Origin: CAZGMN01 sp964526905
GTDB lineage: Bacteria; Acidobacteriota; Aminicenantia; Aminicenantales; Aminicenantaceae
NCBI GenBank assembly: GCA_964526905.1
Contig: CAZGMN010000217.1
Location: 1-5,507, forward strand
Length of the DNA stretch: 5,507 nt
Direction: 5' to 3'
Shown here: positions 4,247 through 5,507 of the stretch, in pieces
How the letters are laid out: each line of letters opens with the position of its first letter
Position numbering within the stretch: the first letter of the stretch is position 1
Made by a program: the position numbers and the translations under genes
Notes under the pieces: model-generated
Told to the model about the DNA's origin: nothing
The model's input: the letters and a program-made list of their open reading frames with translations, nothing else
The model's database searches: none

Positions 4247-5365
4247 TTAATCAAAAATAAGTTTGTATTTAACAAGTTGAGGATAATCTTCTTTCGATAT
4301 CACCATAGCATATAAATTATTATCATTATCAACCATGATCTGGTACGCATAGTCCGCCTTTCTAATATCCGCAATTATATTCAACAACTTATATCTGGAG
4401 AGCAAATTCAAATCTAAATCGTAAATATCGATATAAAAAATACTTTTCTCAGGATTTAAATACGGGACAACCACTTGATTATCATTTTTGATGCTCACAT
4501 CAAGTACTGTCCTAGCCCCGCCTGGGGGGTTAGTAATAATACCAATCCATCCTTTGCTGTCGCGGGTATATTTAACATGCTGATACGTATCAAAATCGAC
4601 ATCGCCCATAATGTCCTTCAATACGTTTCCTTTGGTGTCATACTTGATGAGACGATACGGATAAGCTTGCGAAAATATGAGTTCGCTCTTGTTTGTTACG
4701 GCTAATTTAGTAAAATTACCGTTGCTATAATAATAGCGCCACGGCTCAGGCATAGGGAGTGTCCTAATTTGGTTTAAGATTCCGACTGCCGGTTCAACAA
4801 AGATCCCGAAATCGGCATCGATTTTTCCTAACGAGCGGGAAACATGAATGGGCTTATGGTTTTCTTCAAGAATGATGTTTGATAGATAATAAGTGCTATT
4901 TAATAACACAATATCGTTATACCAGGCCGACGTTTTTGCCGGATAAAGAAACTTTCCCCCTTCGTCATAGACATTTATTCTCCGTTGTGGATTATCAATC
5001 ACATAAATATTTCCATCCGACAGGATTTTAATCTTACAGGCGTTATTCGAGAGTTCTCCTGGGCCCTGCCCTCGTCTTCCGAAGCCAAATAAGAATTTTC
5101 CTTCTTTGGAAAAGCACTGAATCCTGCTATTCCCGGAATCCAAGATGTAAATTTGGCCATTCTTGCCCACTGAAAATGTGGGAACCTTATAAAAATCTTC
5201 GTTAGCTTTATCTGAGCCGATTTTTAATACAAGTTCAGCTCTGATGGGTTTTTCTATGATCTTGTTATCAACCGAGGACAGAATAATTGGCGTTTCGGCA
5301 AGAGCATGTCTGCAGAATATCACCAAAACAATAAAAAATACGAATAAAATTTTTTTAATCAACAC
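4247..5365 (-). CDS. Secreted six-bladed beta-propeller (NHL-like) protein
   Basis: The product has 372 residues. It starts with GTG at 5365, chosen because GAGGAG lies seven bases upstream and the codons after it make a signal peptide (LIKK, hydrophobic core, cleavage after HALA at residue 23). C18 does not sit in a proper lipobox, so it is likely soluble periplasmic or exported. Residues 61-105 read as a propeller blade: VPTFSVGKNGQIYILDSGNSRI, a turn, then FGFGRRGQGPGEL. The GxGPGEx signature is typical of the 6-bladed beta-propeller family (PF17170-like) abundant in Aminicenantes and Bacteroidota. A second blade follows at about 109-140 (ILSDGNIYVIDNPQRRINVYDEGGKFL). Later blades are divergent. 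No catalytic motif is seen; these domains usually bind ligands or partners. The length is normal and the frame intact. It converges on no neighbour; the next reverse-strand start is 165 bases downstream. Confidence 0.82.
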   Translation of the reverse strand: MLIKKILFVFFIVLVIFCRHALAETPIILSSVDNKIIEKPIRAELVLKIGSDKANEDFYKVPTFSVGKNGQIYILDSGNSRIQCFSKEGKFLFGFGRRGQGPGELSNNACKIKILSDGNIYVIDNPQRRINVYDEGGKFLYPAKTSAWYNDIVLLNSTYYLSNIILEENHKPIHVSRSLGKIDADFGIFVEPAVGILNQIRTLPMPEPWRYYYSNGNFTKLAVTNKSELIFSQAYPYRLIKYDTKGNVLKDIMGDVDFDTYQHVKYTRDSKGWIGIITNPPGGARTVLDVSIKNDNQVVVPYLNPEKSIFYIDIYDLDLNLLSRYKLLNIIADIRKADYAYQIMVDNDNNLYAMVISKEDYPQLVKYKLIFD

Positions 5366-5386
5366 GGAAATACTCCTCTTTATTTT

Positions 5387-5406
5387 GTTAAAATATGCTT
5401 TTTAAC
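5387..5406 (-). promoter_or_regulatory. Inverted repeat just upstream of the propeller gene
   Basis: GTTAAAA (5387-5393) and TTTTAAC (5400-5406) are perfect arms around six bases. The repeat lies about eight bases upstream of the GAGGAG ribosome binding site of the propeller gene (5379-5374). It could be a small operator or part of an AT-rich promoter. No clear -35/-10 pair stands out in 5407-5507, and no gene is supported there. Confidence 0.3.
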
Positions 5407-5507
5407 TATAAACCTAGCTTCTAATTATTTTTCTGTAGATAGAATGAAACTTGAACTAAAATTCGTTTAATATGGTGCTGATACGCAGCATAAAAAGTGA
5501 GGATTTA

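Noticed and set aside
3974..4315. 113-codon forward open frame
   Set aside because: It starts in the IS91-like tail, runs antisense to a well-signalled reverse start and into the end of the propeller gene, and has low-complexity AT-rich composition.
5476..5490. TGCTG/CAGCA hairpin as a terminator
   Set aside because: The stem is only five bases and neither strand has a T-run immediately after it.
1..5507. CRISPR array, tRNA, rRNA, toxin-antitoxin pair or complete defence operon
   Set aside because: I saw no regularly spaced repeats, cloverleaf, rRNA segment or recognisable paired defence genes on either strand.

Overview
The window reads as accessory DNA from a Gram-negative, outer-membrane-bearing bacterium, probably assembled from metagenomic or environmental sequence. 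The evidence is an outer-membrane beta-barrel gene and a secreted six-bladed beta-propeller of a type common in Aminicenantes/Acidobacteriota and Bacteroidota relatives. That lineage call is a weak inference. The left part is visibly richer in G+C than the right part, so the window looks like a patchwork of different origins.

Layout. Positions 1-50 look like the 3' tip of an IS91-like element running in from the left. Positions 56-1317 are a short run of integron gene cassettes: a small 5'-truncated gene, attC site 1 (274-358), a four-segment membrane protein gene, attC site 2 (1032-1104), and a 65-residue GIY-YIG-like gene with a strong ribosome binding site right after the attC. No integrase is in the window. 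Positions 1439-1876 are the 3' end of a decayed IS91-family element (transposase C-terminus plus a non-coding tail). An outer-membrane beta-barrel gene (1884-2486) follows directly. Positions 2823-3519 hold a decayed C-terminal PD-(D/E)XK nuclease part of a UvrD/PcrA-type helicase, with two frameshifts, a lost catalytic Asp and lost iron-sulfur cysteines. Positions 3731-3997 are a second, diverged IS91-like 3' end. It abuts the first ~28 codons of a reverse-strand gene that still has its ribosome binding site. The right end (4247-5365, minus) is an intact secreted beta-propeller gene.

The most interesting reading is that three same-orientation IS91-like 3' ends sit at the joints between unrelated segments: cassette array, barrel gene plus helicase fragment, and disrupted gene plus propeller. 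Two of them carry the same promoter-like pair (TTGACA or TTGATA, 18-base spacer, TATTAT) pointing outward. In the first copy it aims at the barrel gene, which has no Shine-Dalgarno of its own. This resembles how ISCR/IS91 elements mobilise and express neighbouring DNA. I see no CRISPR array, tRNA, rRNA or complete defence system.
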